This document shows positions 1 through 10,307 of a stretch of 64,000 bases of DNA, piece by piece. Below the pieces are notes generated by a model that saw nothing but the letters and a program-made list of their open reading frames with translations, did no database searches and was not told the origin of the DNA. Both the position numbers and the translations under genes were made by a program. Every line of letters begins with the position of its first letter. Position 1 is the first letter of the stretch. The DNA is taken from NCBI GenBank assembly GCA_020852175.1, contig JADZBH010000041.1, forward strand, positions 186,001 to 250,000, in the 5' to 3' direction. This DNA comes from Bryobacterales bacterium (GTDB lineage Bacteria > Acidobacteriota > Terriglobia > Bryobacterales > Bryobacteraceae).

Positions 1-182
1 TTGCCGCCGCAGTAGTAGACGGTTTCGCCGGCTCCGGCGCCGGTGGCATCGGTGCACACGAGTTGTTTGCCGGTAGGGGCGCCTTCCGGGGTGATGGGCT
101 GGACCACCAGAAGACGCTGCGCTTCGAGGCCGGCGTTCTTAGCGGTACACCAGACTCGGCCGATGACGCGTCCGAGATACAT
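1..182 (-). CDS. EutN/CcmL-type BMC pentamer, partial (3' end off window)
   Basis: This is the N-terminal 60 codons of a microcompartment vertex protein; the rest lies beyond base 1. It starts MYLGRVIGRVWCTAKN and contains the family patterns LLVVQPITPEG and TDATGAGAGETV. It resembles the neighbour at 182-490, so the two are tandem paralogues. Its ATG overlaps the neighbour's TGA by one base, which implies translational coupling. BMC-P proteins form pentamers that cap the vertices of the protein shell. The family call is firm; the subtype cannot be assigned from a fragment. Confidence 0.88.
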   Translation of the reverse strand, partial: MYLGRVIGRVWCTAKNAGLEAQRLLVVQPITPEGAPTGKQLVCTDATGAGAGETVYYCGG

Positions 183-490
183 CATTTGCCTCGCTTGCTT
201 CCGGAGTTGGCCGGGGCGGGGGGATCGTCGAGCGATACCGTGTCCACAATGCCGACGATGGAGTTATCGACCGGCGTGTCCTTACAGCCGTCGGCCATGC
301 GGGCCGAGGAGCCGGCCACGGCGATGACGAGTTCGCGGAAGCCGGCGCCGACGGTATCGACGGAAATGACGTAACCGGCCTCGTCCTTGCCTTCGGGCGA
401 TACCGGCTTGATGATCAGCAATTTCTTGCCTTCCAGCCGCGGGTCTTTGCGGGTTGCGACCACCGTTCCGACGACACGCGCCAGGATCAT
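182..490 (-). CDS. EutN/CcmL-type BMC vertex pentamer
   Basis: This 102-residue protein has the length and pattern of the EutN/CcmL (BMC-P) family: an N-terminal beta strand MILARVVGTVVATRK, then LLIIKPVSPEG, and the loop VDTVGAGFRELV with AGSSAR. Pentamers of this family close the twelve vertices of bacterial microcompartment shells. The C-terminal tail (about residues 85-102, rich in P, S and D) is probably disordered. It lies 18 bases after the BMC-H gene and overlaps the next pentamer gene by one base, in one minus-strand transcript. Two pentamer genes together are usual in acidobacterial and planctomycete metabolosome loci. Confidence 0.92.
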   Translation of the reverse strand: MILARVVGTVVATRKDPRLEGKKLLIIKPVSPEGKDEAGYVISVDTVGAGFRELVIAVAGSSARMADGCKDTPVDNSIVGIVDTVSLDDPPAPANSGSKRGK

Positions 491-508
491 GGAGAGGGAG
501 GCTCCCGG

Positions 509-799
509 TTACTTGGAGTTGGATGCCTTGCCGATAGGCAGGACGTCTTCGAGGCTGGGGTGCGGGCGGGGAATCACGTGGACGGCAATGAGTTCGCCCA
601 CGCGGCGCGCGGCCGCTGCTCCGGCATCGGTGGCGGCGCGCACGGCAGCGACATCGCCGCGAACCAGCGCGGTCACGTAGCCCGAGCCAATCTTCTCCCA
701 GCCGACCAGCGTGACCTTGGCGGCCTTCACCATCGCGTCGGAGGCTTCAATCATCGCCACCAGACCGCGGGTTTCAATCATGCCTAACGCTTCACCCAT
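509..799 (-). CDS. BMC-H shell hexamer (PduA/CcmK/EutM-like)
   Basis: A 96-residue single-domain shell protein. It shows the typical BMC fold pattern: [20 protein letters not shown] at the start, then a strand [20 protein letters not shown], and the helix [16 protein letters not shown] followed by [12 protein letters not shown]. Six copies form a hexamer that tiles the facets of the compartment, with a central pore for metabolites. The C-terminal [12 protein letters not shown] is the usual short tail. The gene sits between the aldolase (77 bases upstream) and the two pentamer genes, all on the minus strand. The family is certain; the pore specificity cannot be read from sequence alone. Confidence 0.95.
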   Translation of the reverse strand: MGEALGMIETRGLVAMIEASDAMVKAAKVTLVGWEKIGSGYVTALVRGDVAAVRAATDAGAAAARRVGELIAVHVIPRPHPSLEDVLPIGKASNSK

Positions 800-876
800 G
801 GGTTCCTATGACCTTTCTCAACTGTTGTACGCGATCGTGGGGGGGCGGCGCAAGAAGGCGCGCCCGCCGTATCCGA

Positions 877-1731
877 TTATCCCACGCGGGCGCGGACGGC
901 TTCCTCGACGAGCGCGATGAGTTCCTCGCGCGTGACTTCAAACTTGGCCGGACCCGCCGCGGATGAGCGCGCGGGCGCGGGAGCGCTCCAGGAGGGAGCG
1001 GGGGTTCCGCCGGGCAGCGAGCAGGAGGCGGCGCCCGAGGCGACATCCTCGGCCGAGACGGGACAGCCGGGTTCGCCGGCGACTTTCGCCTTGACGCCAT
1101 ACCGTGTGCGCGAGTCCAGGAGTTTGTCGACTTCGACGCGGGGCAGCACGGTGGGGCCGCCGAGGAGTTCGGCCACTAGAGTGATGCGGGCGAAGTGTTC
1201 GACGGTTTCCATCTTGAAAAAGGCTTTCCAAAGATCCTCGCCATAGCAGACCGCGCCATGATTGGCCATCATGAGGGCGTCGTACTTGGGGATATAGGCA
1301 AGCATGGGGTCGGTGAGTTCGTTGGTGCCGGGGAGGCCATAGCCGGCCAGAGGGACGCAGCCGAGGGTGATGACGACCTCGGGCAGCAGGGCCAGATTGA
1401 GCTGCTTTCCGGCGCTGGCAAAGCCGGTCGCCACCGGCGGGTGGGCGTGGACGACGGCACGGATGTCGGGGCGGAGATCGTAGACGGTGAGGTGCATCAT
1501 GATCTCCGAGGTGCGCTCTTTGCGCCCTTCGATCTTGTTGCCCTTCATGTCGACGATGATGAGGTCGTCGGGAGTCATCATCCCCTTGCTGACGCCGGTG
1601 GGCGTGCACAGGAGACGCTCGGCATCGAGCCGGACGCTGATGTTGCCGTCGTTGGCGGCGACCCAGCCCTTTTGGTAGACGAGCTGCCCGATGCGTACGA
1701 TGTCGTCGCGCAACTCTTTTTCAGTCTTCAT
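877..1731 (-). CDS. class II aldolase with C-terminal BMC encapsulation helix
   Basis: A 284-residue class II aldolase/adducin-family protein, likely cleaving L-fuculose- or L-rhamnulose-1-phosphate to lactaldehyde and DHAP. Visible family patterns are GNISVR, the zinc-ligand pair VVHAHPP, and a later MMANHGAV. Residues from about 210 form a Pro/Ala/Ser-rich linker that ends in the amphipathic helix EVTREELIALVEEAVRARV, the shape of an encapsulation peptide directing cargo into a microcompartment. The ATG at 1731 starts the family's usual N-terminus (MKTEKELRDD); the frame stays open to 1809 but that extension lacks family character. Its place upstream of the shell genes supports a fucose/rhamnose-type metabolosome. 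The exact substrate is inferred. Confidence 0.9.
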   Translation of the reverse strand: MKTEKELRDDIVRIGQLVYQKGWVAANDGNISVRLDAERLLCTPTGVSKGMMTPDDLIIVDMKGNKIEGRKERTSEIMMHLTVYDLRPDIRAVVHAHPPVATGFASAGKQLNLALLPEVVITLGCVPLAGYGLPGTNELTDPMLAYIPKYDALMMANHGAVCYGEDLWKAFFKMETVEHFARITLVAELLGGPTVLPRVEVDKLLDSRTRYGVKAKVAGEPGCPVSAEDVASGAASCSLPGGTPAPSWSAPAPARSSAAGPAKFEVTREELIALVEEAVRARVG

Positions 1732-1807
1732 CGCGGGGAAACCGATTGTAACACCGGCGCCGGGACGGAATGCGCGCGAACACTCCCGCCGGGTTAGGAT
1801 AGAGCGC

Positions 1808-2707
1808 ATGAGACGGCGGCGGTTTCTTCAGGGCGCGCTGAGCGCGCCGGCGATGGCTTCAGGCGCGGCGATGATGACGGCGGCGCGGGCTGCGGCGCAG
1901 GGGAAGAAGTTCAAGATCTCGCTGGCCGAGTGGTCCATTCACAAGGCGATTCAAAGCCGGATGGTGACGAACCTGGACTTCCCCCGGATGGCGCGGGAAC
2001 AGTTCGGCATCGAGGGGCTGGAATTCGTGAACGCGTTATGGGAAGCGCCGACGGAAGGCTACGTCACACGCCTGAAAAACAACATGCGGGACACCGGGAC
2101 GCGGTGCGTGTTGATCATGTGCGACAACGAAGGCTACATGGGCGCGGTGGAGCAAAGCGAGCGCCTGCGGGCGGCGGACAACCATCGCAAGTGGGTGGAC
2201 ATCACGGCGGAGTTGGGCGGCCATGCGATCCGCACGAACATGTATCCGGGGCGGACGCAGCCGTCAACGCCAGGTGAGATCGAGGAGTTTCTGAAACGGT
2301 GCGCCGAAAGTTTCTCGCGGTTGTGTGAATATGCCCGGGGCCGGAACATCAGCGTGATCATCGAAAACCACGGCGGCGTATCGTCGAACCCGGACGTGGT
2401 GGCGGGGCTGATGAAGAAAGCGGGGCTGGCCAACCTGGGGACGCTGCCCGATTTCGGCAACTTCCCCAAGGAGACGGACAAGTACGCGGCCGTGGAGAAA
2501 TTGATGCCCTACGCCAGGGGCGTGAGCATGAAGTGTTTCGACTTCACTCCGGAGGCCGATGAGACGACGATCGACATGGCGCGGATGATGAAGATTGTCG
2601 CGGCGGCGGGGTATCACGGCTGGGTGGGCATCGAATACGAGGGCCGCCGGCTGACCGAGTTCGAGGGCGTGCAGGCGGCCAAACGTTGCCTGGAAAAGTA
2701 CGTCTAG
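1808..2707 (+). CDS. Tat-exported TIM-barrel sugar isomerase/epimerase-like protein
   Basis: A 299-residue protein of the xylose-isomerase-like TIM-barrel (AP_endonuc_2) superfamily. The start at 1808 gives a twin-arginine signal MRRRRFLQGALSAPAM, followed by a small-residue stretch and a probable Ala-X-Ala cleavage site near residue 31. Likely metal ligands lie in SVIIENHGG, TLPDFGNF and WVGIEYEG. An in-frame open stretch back to 1691 exists, but it would bury the Tat signal and overlap the divergent aldolase. Such exported isomerase-like proteins are abundant in Solibacter-type genomes. No substrate can be named. It diverges from the aldolase, with a 76-base shared upstream region. Confidence 0.85.
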   Translation: MRRRRFLQGALSAPAMASGAAMMTAARAAAQGKKFKISLAEWSIHKAIQSRMVTNLDFPRMAREQFGIEGLEFVNALWEAPTEGYVTRLKNNMRDTGTRCVLIMCDNEGYMGAVEQSERLRAADNHRKWVDITAELGGHAIRTNMYPGRTQPSTPGEIEEFLKRCAESFSRLCEYARGRNISVIIENHGGVSSNPDVVAGLMKKAGLANLGTLPDFGNFPKETDKYAAVEKLMPYARGVSMKCFDFTPEADETTIDMARMMKIVAAAGYHGWVGIEYEGRRLTEFEGVQAAKRCLEKYV

Positions 2708-2710
2708 CGC

Positions 2711-3921
<1,211 letters not shown>

Positions 3922-3925
<4 letters not shown>

Positions 3926-4683
3926 GACAACACCTCCTCGAATTCATCCTGAGGCGGCGCCGAGGCCATTTCGGCGGCGGCGTCCCGGCGGTTGCGAACG
4001 GGTTGATCCAGCAGGATACGGCCATCCTTGACCACGATCATGCGCCGGCAGTACTGGGCGATATCGGGTTCGTGGGTAACGACCACGATGGTGATGCCGG
4101 CGGCATTCATGCGCTGGAAAAGAGCCATGATCTCGACCGCGGTACGCGAGTCGAGGTTGCCCGTGGGCTCGTCGGCAAGGATGAGGCTGGGACCGGTGAC
4201 CAGCGCCCGGGCGATGGCGACGCGCTGCTGCTGGCCGCCGGAAAGCTGGTTGGGATGGCTGTCGAGCTTGGCGCCGAGGCCAACCAGTTCGAGCGCGTGG
4301 CGGCTGCGGAGGTGGCGGTCGTGCGCGTGCACGTTCGAGTAGATCAGCGGCAACTCGACGTTTTCCATGGCGCTGGTTCGGCGAAGCAGATTGAAACCCT
4401 GGAAGACAAACCCGATCCTGGAGTTGCGCACGGAAGCGCGCTCATCCTTGGACAGGTGCGACACGTCGGCGCCGTCCAGGCGGTATACGCCCGACGTGGG
4501 ACGGTCAAGACAACCGAGGATGTTCATGAGGCTCGACTTGCCGGAGCCGGAGGCGCCCATGATGGCGGCGAACTCGCCTGCTTCCACGGTGAGAGACACG
4601 TCACGCAGAGCATGGACGGGGACCGAACCCGTGTCGTAGACCTTGTGGATATGTTCCAGTTGGATGATGGGCGGACGGTTCAT
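3922..4683 (-). CDS. MacB/LolD-type ABC transporter ATPase
   Basis: A 253-residue nucleotide-binding subunit. Walker A is GASGSGKSS (about residues 40-48), the signature is LSGGQQQRVAIARAL, Walker B is LILADEPTGNLD, and the switch histidine follows in VVVTHEPD. The LolD/MacB subgroup is shown by the N-terminal pattern HKVYDTGSVPVHALRDVSL. The last 30 residues are a variable tail. It overlaps the adaptor gene upstream and the permease gene downstream by four bases each (ATGA junctions), so the three are co-translated. It powers the mechanotransmission-type FtsX permease at 2711-3925. Confidence 0.95.
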
Positions 4684-6125
4684 CGGCGGCCTCCTCTCAT
4701 GGTGGAGCCCGAGGGGCTGAACGGCGAGCGGACCGATTGCGCCGCGCGCGAGTTGGCCTGCTGCGCCGGGACGGCGACTTGCGCGCCTTCGGCGAGCGGT
4801 CCGGCGGCGATTTCGGTGACGATGCCGTCGGTCATGCCCGTTTGGACCTGGACGGGCTTCAACTGGTGGCTCTCAACCGTCCACACGGTGGCTGTGCGGT
4901 GCGGGCGGGCGCTGGCTGGCGCGGCGGCGGCGGTGGTGGGCGCGGCCGGGTTCGTGGGCGGCTGGAACCGGAAGGCCGCGTTGGGCACCGTGAGAACGTT
5001 TTTCTTCTGGGCGACGATGGCCGAGATGTTGGCCGTCATGCCGGGCTTCAACTTGAGGTCTTCGTTGGCGACATCGATGACTGCGGTATAGGTAACGACG
5101 TTCTGCACGGTTTGGGGCGAGAGCCGGATCTGCGAGACGCGTCCGTGGAAGGTGTCGCGAGGGAAGGCGTCGACGGTGAAGTTCACCTCGGCGTTGTCGC
5201 GGAGCTGGCCGATATCGGCCTCGTCGATGTCGGCGAGAACCTGCATGCGGGTCAGGTCATTGGCGATCAGGAACAGCGTGGGGGCCTGGAGGCTGGCCGC
5301 CACGGTTTGGCCGATATCCACGTTGCGGGCGACGACGACTCCATCTATGGGAGCGCGAATCACGGAGCGGTCCAGGTTGACCTGGGCCACTTCAACGGCC
5401 GCCTTGGACTGTTGGGACTGGGCGCGCGCCTGTTCCAGTTGTGAACGTGCGGCCAGGGCCTGGGCCTTGGCTTGCGTCCACTGGGAGACGGCCTGCTGTT
5501 GCTGCGCCTGCGCCTGGAAGAGCGCGGCCCGGGAGGAGTCCAGATCGCGCCGGGCAAAGACGCCTTCCTTCACCAGGTTGGTGTTCAGGTCGTAGTTGCG
5601 CTGGGCGTCGGCGGTCACCGAGGCCGCGCGGTCCACATTGGCCTTGGCCGATTCGGCGGCGGCTTCGGCGCCCTGGACGCCGTTCTGGGCCGACTGGACG
5701 ACGGCGAGCGTGGCGGCGTAGCTGGCTTGCGTCTGGGTGAGTTGGGCCTGGAGTTGCGAGGGGTCGAGACGGGCGATGATCTGGCCCTTGGTGACGCGGT
5801 CGTTGAAGTCGGCGTGGAGTTCGGAAATGGCGCCCGAAACCTGGGAGCCAACCTGGACGGTGATGACCGCCTGCACATGTCCGGTGGCCGAGATGGCGCG
5901 GGCGATGTCGGCGCGGTGCACCGTGGCGGTGGCGTGCGTGGGGATGAGGGGCGTGGAATAGTGACGCCAGGCGGCATAAGAGAGCCCGGCTGCGGCGGCC
6001 AGAGCCGCGGCGAGGACGAGACGGCGGGCCAGCCGGGAGTGGGCCCCGTGCTGCGCGGGGGCGGCTGGGGTGAACAACAAGGAGTCCGGCTGGAGTTGAG
6101 TCGTTTCCTGAATCTTTGCGTTCAT
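4680..6125 (-). CDS. MacA-like periplasmic adaptor (HlyD/RND-MFP family)
   Basis: A membrane-fusion protein of about 481 residues. A cytoplasmic N-terminus of roughly 35 residues precedes one transmembrane helix (RRLVLAAALAAAAGLSYAAW). A biotinyl-lipoyl-like half follows (SATGHVQAVITVQVGSQVSG), then a long Gln/Ala-rich coiled coil (about residues 125-250), the return lipoyl half (VIRAPIDGVVVARNVDIGQT) and beta-barrel segments. The C-terminus is rich in P, A and T. I chose the ATG at 6125 because a GGAAGGA ribosome site lies nine bases before it; the ATG at 6134 directly abuts that site. It is first in a three-gene overlapping operon and would link the inner-membrane permease to a TolC-type channel. 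Confidence 0.9.
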   Translation of the reverse strand: MNAKIQETTQLQPDSLLFTPAAPAQHGAHSRLARRLVLAAALAAAAGLSYAAWRHYSTPLIPTHATATVHRADIARAISATGHVQAVITVQVGSQVSGAISELHADFNDRVTKGQIIARLDPSQLQAQLTQTQASYAATLAVVQSAQNGVQGAEAAAESAKANVDRAASVTADAQRNYDLNTNLVKEGVFARRDLDSSRAALFQAQAQQQQAVSQWTQAKAQALAARSQLEQARAQSQQSKAAVEVAQVNLDRSVIRAPIDGVVVARNVDIGQTVAASLQAPTLFLIANDLTRMQVLADIDEADIGQLRDNAEVNFTVDAFPRDTFHGRVSQIRLSPQTVQNVVTYTAVIDVANEDLKLKPGMTANISAIVAQKKNVLTVPNAAFRFQPPTNPAAPTTAAAAPASARPHRTATVWTVESHQLKPVQVQTGMTDGIVTEIAAGPLAEGAQVAVPAQQANSRAAQSVRSPFSPSGSTMRGGRR

Positions 6126-6259
6126 CTGGTTCATTCCTTCCCGATTCCAATTGTGGAGGAGGGGTGTAAAGGGGGAATGACGCAGGGGTAAAGGGGATGC
6201 AAAGAGATTGTAAAGGGCTGGGGAGAGGCGGCCCTGCAAGCAGATACGGTCCTGCGGCG

Positions 6260-8506
6260 CTATTTGAGCAGCGCGCGGGCGAGGCCGGGATTGTTGCCGG
6301 AGTCGTAGGCGCGGACGACGAGGAGGTATTCGCCGGGGGGCAGGTTGGCCAGGCGCAGGGCGAGGCGTTCGGAGGCCGAGTCCAGGACGCTATCGTCAGG
6401 ATCGAGCGCGCGCCAGGGGCCTGCGTTGAGCGAGTATTCGACGCGGGTGAGCGGTGAGGCGGCGTCAGTGGCTTCGATGGGGATCTCGAAGGCGAGCGAG
6501 GAGGACCCGGTGCGTTTGGGCGTGCCGAGGGTGACGGCAGGCGGCGTGCGGTCGATCAGGATGGGAGCGCTTTCGAGATCGGTCTCGCGGGCCGAGGCCG
6601 CCGAGTTGGAGGCGGCATCCGAGGCGGTGACGCGGAACTGGTAGCGTCCGTCGGCGAAGGCTTCGGCGTCGATGGCGTATGTCGTGTCGGCGAGGTTGCC
6701 TTTGAGAAAGGTCCAGGAGGACTGGCCTTCGGCGCGGAACTCGATTTTGTAAGCCAGCTTGTCGGAGTCGGGGTCATCTCCGGACCAGGCGATTTGGAGT
6801 TGTTCGACGGTGGAGCGGGTCACCGGCTGGGTGGGGGTGCCGGAGGCGGAAGAAGGGCCGGCATCGCCCGAATCGGTGACCGTGATGCTGTAGGCCGGCT
6901 GCGAGGCGGCATTGGGCTTGGCGGCCGGAGTGGCGATGGGGGAAGCGAGCGAACTGACGGTGAGAGCGGTTAGCGTGGGCGGCTGGTTCTGTGGGAGGTA
7001 GGCGAGCCGGACCGAGTCCAGCACGGGCGAGCGGCCGGCCGAGCCGGTCAGCGCCGCCTTCCACTGCACATAGCGGGCGTTGGGGCTGGGGATGGGCGCG
7101 CCCGCGGCGGCCGTCAGAGGGCCGCTCCAGGGAGACCATGTGCGGTCGGGCGTGGGTGAGTTGCCGGTGCGCACGTGAAGAACGACCTTGCAGTTGGTGC
7201 AGGATTCGCTGCGCCAGGAAAGGCGGCCCCAGCGGGCGACGGTGGTGGCGTCGTGGATTGGGGATTCGAACTCGCCTTCCGGGGCCGAGGCTGCGTAGCG
7301 GAGCAGGCGGGCCGAAGGGGAGGTGGCGGCGAGGAAGCCGGAGCCATCGGCCAGCAGGCGGAGGGCCTCCCCGTCGCGGGATTCCGAGAGGAGGCGCGAT
7401 TTGCGGTCGCGCGGCGAGAGTTCGTAGATGCGGGCGTTGCGGTCGGTGGCCAGGATCAGGCGGTTGCCGTTCAGGGCCACGTCGTAGAGGTTCTCCTCGG
7501 TGGAGGACCAGAGGGTTTCCGCAGTATTGTCGGTGGCGATGCGGTACAGCGCGGCGCGTTCGACGCCAGGGTATTCGGTGATGGGCGGGGTGTCCGCGGC
7601 GGGCTGCGGCTGAGTGGGCGGTTGGGCCGCGGGCGTCTTGGGCGTGGGAGGCTGTCCGTGCTGCACGCCCTCCTCGGTCACCGTAATCGACACGTTGGGG
7701 GTGGTGACGGCAGGCGTGGCGGCGCCGGTGGATGCCGCGGCCGCGGCGGCCTGCTGGCGGACCAGCGAACCGCCCAGGGCCGCTACATAAAGTGACCCGT
7801 CGGGCGCGGCGAGGATGGAACGGATCTCGGGCAGCGTCGAGTCGTAGAGGGCGAAGGCGGTGTCCTTGGCATCCACGCGGTACAGGATGCCATTGGGCTC
7901 GGTGCCGGCCAGGAGGCGGCCTTTGGCGTCGATGGCCAACGCGGTGACGTGGAGTTGTTCGGTGTCGAAGTAGAGTTCGCCCTGTCCTGGACCCGTAATG
8001 CGGTAGACGCGGCCCTGGTCGCCTGTTCCGGCGTAGAGGACGCCATCGGGGGTGACGGCCAGAGACCAGATGTAGCGAGTCCAGGGGCGGAAGTATTCGG
8101 TGGCGCGGCCGTTTTCAATGCGATAGATCTTCCCGTTGGGCGAGGTGGCGGCGTACAGAATGCCCTTGGAGTCGATGGCGAGAGCGAAAACCTCCGGCTC
8201 GGGGGCGGTGAAGACAAGCTGGCCTGGGCCGCCAGGCGGAACGCGGAAGAGCTTGCCGGAATGCCCCGTGGCCAGGTAGAGCGTGCCGTCGCCGGCGCGC
8301 GCCATGGCCCAGATGGCGCCCTGGGAGGAGGCGAAGACCTCGGAGGGTTTGGGCGCCAGCGTGAGCCGGCCCTGGCGGCCAATCGAAAGCCCGGAAGGGG
8401 TTCCCTTCAGGAAGTCTTCGTAGGAGGAAAGTTCCCAGGCTTGCGGCGAGGCGGCGAGCAGGGGGAGGGCGGCGGCGAGAAAGCCGGAGATGAGGCTGGT
8501 TCGCAT
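6260..8506 (-). CDS. secreted beta-propeller protein with C-terminal FnIII/Ig-like domains
   Basis: A 748-residue exported protein. The signal peptide is residues 1-19 (LISGFLAAALPLLAASPQA). Residues of about 55-420 contain repeated blade-like units of the form DGxLYxATGxxGxxxRI (for example DGTLYLATGHSGKLFRV and DGVLYAGTGDQGRVYRI), typical of WD40/NHL/two-component-regulator-type propellers. A P/Q/T-rich insert interrupts them near 270-325. The C-terminal third contains beta-sandwich segments of fibronectin-III or Ig type (EFRAEGQSSWTFLKGNL, RFRVTASDAASN). The ATG overlaps the stop of the S55-like gene upstream by one base, so the two are coupled. It probably acts in the periplasm or at the surface as a binding scaffold; no catalytic motif was found. 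Confidence 0.8.
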   Translation of the reverse strand: MRTSLISGFLAAALPLLAASPQAWELSSYEDFLKGTPSGLSIGRQGRLTLAPKPSEVFASSQGAIWAMARAGDGTLYLATGHSGKLFRVPPGGPGQLVFTAPEPEVFALAIDSKGILYAATSPNGKIYRIENGRATEYFRPWTRYIWSLAVTPDGVLYAGTGDQGRVYRITGPGQGELYFDTEQLHVTALAIDAKGRLLAGTEPNGILYRVDAKDTAFALYDSTLPEIRSILAAPDGSLYVAALGGSLVRQQAAAAAASTGAATPAVTTPNVSITVTEEGVQHGQPPTPKTPAAQPPTQPQPAADTPPITEYPGVERAALYRIATDNTAETLWSSTEENLYDVALNGNRLILATDRNARIYELSPRDRKSRLLSESRDGEALRLLADGSGFLAATSPSARLLRYAASAPEGEFESPIHDATTVARWGRLSWRSESCTNCKVVLHVRTGNSPTPDRTWSPWSGPLTAAAGAPIPSPNARYVQWKAALTGSAGRSPVLDSVRLAYLPQNQPPTLTALTVSSLASPIATPAAKPNAASQPAYSITVTDSGDAGPSSASGTPTQPVTRSTVEQLQIAWSGDDPDSDKLAYKIEFRAEGQSSWTFLKGNLADTTYAIDAEAFADGRYQFRVTASDAASNSAASARETDLESAPILIDRTPPAVTLGTPKRTGSSSLAFEIPIEATDAASPLTRVEYSLNAGPWRALDPDDSVLDSASERLALRLANLPPGEYLLVVRAYDSGNNPGLARALLK

Positions 8507-10263
8507 TAGTTTTCGATCTCGAAATTGATGGATTTGAAGCCGGACACCGCACCGGGGCCGGGGGAGAAGGAAAATTCAGCCGCGGGGGATTGGAGCAGCG
8601 GGGTGGCACCGATGGAGGTCTGCCATTCCTTGAACAGAAGCGTGATGGAGGCCGGAGGCGTGGCCAGCGGACGGCCATGCAAAGAGAAGCCGGGACGGGT
8701 GAGGAGCACGCGGAGGTAGGCGTTGTGGTTGGAACGCATGGCGTTGAGATAGTCGATCGTGGCTGCCGGGTTGGGCTGCGACTGGCCAATGGTGGCGGCG
8801 AACTCCGAGACGTTGGCCGTCGAGGCGTCGCTCAGAAGCGCCTGGGCGGCGCCCGTGGGTGTGCCGGCCGGGACCCGCCAGGAAAAATCACGTGAGATCT
8901 CGGCGCCCGAGGGGCCGCGGAGGGTAGCCGTCAGGCGGAGGCTGCCGCCAGGTTTGACCTTGAGCGGGGCGGCGTGGACGGCGGTGACGGTCCACTGCTG
9001 CTTGCGCTCGGTGGCGTTCATGGCGAGGCGGATCGCGCGGGGCATGATTTCGCCGGATCCGGACTGCATCGCATAGGTAAGCGGAAGCGCGGTGGCGAGC
9101 GAGGCGAGCAGCGGGGCGGCGGTATCGGCCGTGTAAATGTTATCGATTTTCAGCGGCGGGACGGGGTCCTCGAAGTCGATTTGGGCGTTCACCGAGATGG
9201 TGGCGGCGCCGGAAAGCCGTTCCGTGGCGTCGAGCAGGGAGAAGGTGGCCACCTGGGTAAGGAACGGGGTGAGTAGGGTGTCTCGGGCCAGTTCGATTTT
9301 GTATTCATGGCGGCCGCCGGGCCCATCGACGGTGGCCGTGAGCGGGACCATGCGGGCGGCGCGGCCGAGCGTGCCGGTGACCCCGGTGGAGGCGTCGCGC
9401 GTGATGACGCCCATGGGTTCGCGGGCGGAGGTGAGTTTGAAGGAGGTGGAGAGGTTCGGCAGCAGAGTGAGAACCTCGGAGCGGGCGAAGGGAAGCTCCG
9501 TGGCTCCGGTGGCGAGGAAGCGATGGCCGAAGGCGTAGATGCGGCCGCCGTCCACATGCGTGACGGTGCCGTCGGCGCCCATGGTGAGATCGCCGCGCAT
9601 GAGTTGGACCGAGATCATGGAGCCGGGGCGGATGCGGGCCGGGTCGCCCAGCGGGCCCGTGGCGTTGCCGGAAGAGGAGCCCTGGCGGGGTTCCCAGCCG
9701 AGAGCGCGAAACTGGGGAGCAAACCGGTCGATGGTGGTTTGGGAGAAACCGGCGAGCGATAGGGGCGAGGAGAGCTCCACCAGCCGCGTGTCGCCAAAGC
9801 GGACCTCGGCTCGGGCCGGGGCGGGGAGCAGGGCGGCAGGTTCGAGAGGCGTGCCGGGGAGGACCGCCGCGCGGGCGGGCGGGGCGGCGGGCGCGTTGGG
9901 AATGGCCAGCATCTGTTCGATGGGTTGGATGCCTGCGATCGGCTCCTTGGCGAAGGGGAAGGCGGAGGAGACCGCGCCGATGAGACGGCCCTGTATGTAC
10001 ACGGGGCTGCCGCTCATGCCCTGCATGACGCCGGTCCGGTCGACCGGGCCGCCGGACAGACGGGCGAGAATGATCGACTGTTTAGGTCCGGAGTTTTCCA
10101 GGACGCCGAGGATTTCAACGGAAAAGTCTTCGATGCGGTCACCGGAAAAGACGGTGCGGCCGGAGCCTTTCATCCCCGGGCGGAGTTCGGAGAGGGGCAT
10201 GATGCGGGTTTGTGAACCGGCGGCCCAGGCCAGGGCGAAGACAAGCAGGAGAAGGCGCTGCAC
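8506..10263 (-). CDS. exported SpoIVB/S55-type serine-peptidase-like protein
   Basis: About 585 residues. The GTG start at 10263 gives a signal peptide (VQRLLLLVFALAWAAGSQT). The core has IMPLSELRPGMKGSGRTVFS, the family serine motif GMSGSPVY (residues 82-89, with Ser84/Ser86) and a later IYAFGHRF (about residues 243-250) that resembles the GH motif holding the S55 catalytic histidine. In Bacillus SpoIVB the histidine precedes the serine; here the order is reversed, as I recall for acidobacterial relatives. The C-terminal half is beta-rich with no motif. It sits 44 bases downstream of the large permease and is coupled to the propeller gene. Protease activity is inferred, not shown. Confidence 0.8.
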   Translation of the reverse strand: MQRLLLLVFALAWAAGSQTRIMPLSELRPGMKGSGRTVFSGDRIEDFSVEILGVLENSGPKQSIILARLSGGPVDRTGVMQGMSGSPVYIQGRLIGAVSSAFPFAKEPIAGIQPIEQMLAIPNAPAAPPARAAVLPGTPLEPAALLPAPARAEVRFGDTRLVELSSPLSLAGFSQTTIDRFAPQFRALGWEPRQGSSSGNATGPLGDPARIRPGSMISVQLMRGDLTMGADGTVTHVDGGRIYAFGHRFLATGATELPFARSEVLTLLPNLSTSFKLTSAREPMGVITRDASTGVTGTLGRAARMVPLTATVDGPGGRHEYKIELARDTLLTPFLTQVATFSLLDATERLSGAATISVNAQIDFEDPVPPLKIDNIYTADTAAPLLASLATALPLTYAMQSGSGEIMPRAIRLAMNATERKQQWTVTAVHAAPLKVKPGGSLRLTATLRGPSGAEISRDFSWRVPAGTPTGAAQALLSDASTANVSEFAATIGQSQPNPAATIDYLNAMRSNHNAYLRVLLTRPGFSLHGRPLATPPASITLLFKEWQTSIGATPLLQSPAAEFSFSPGPGAVSGFKSINFEIEN

Positions 10264-10307
10264 TGTAGCTATTGTGGACCGGAACAGGGACGGGACGAAA
10301 GGACAGG

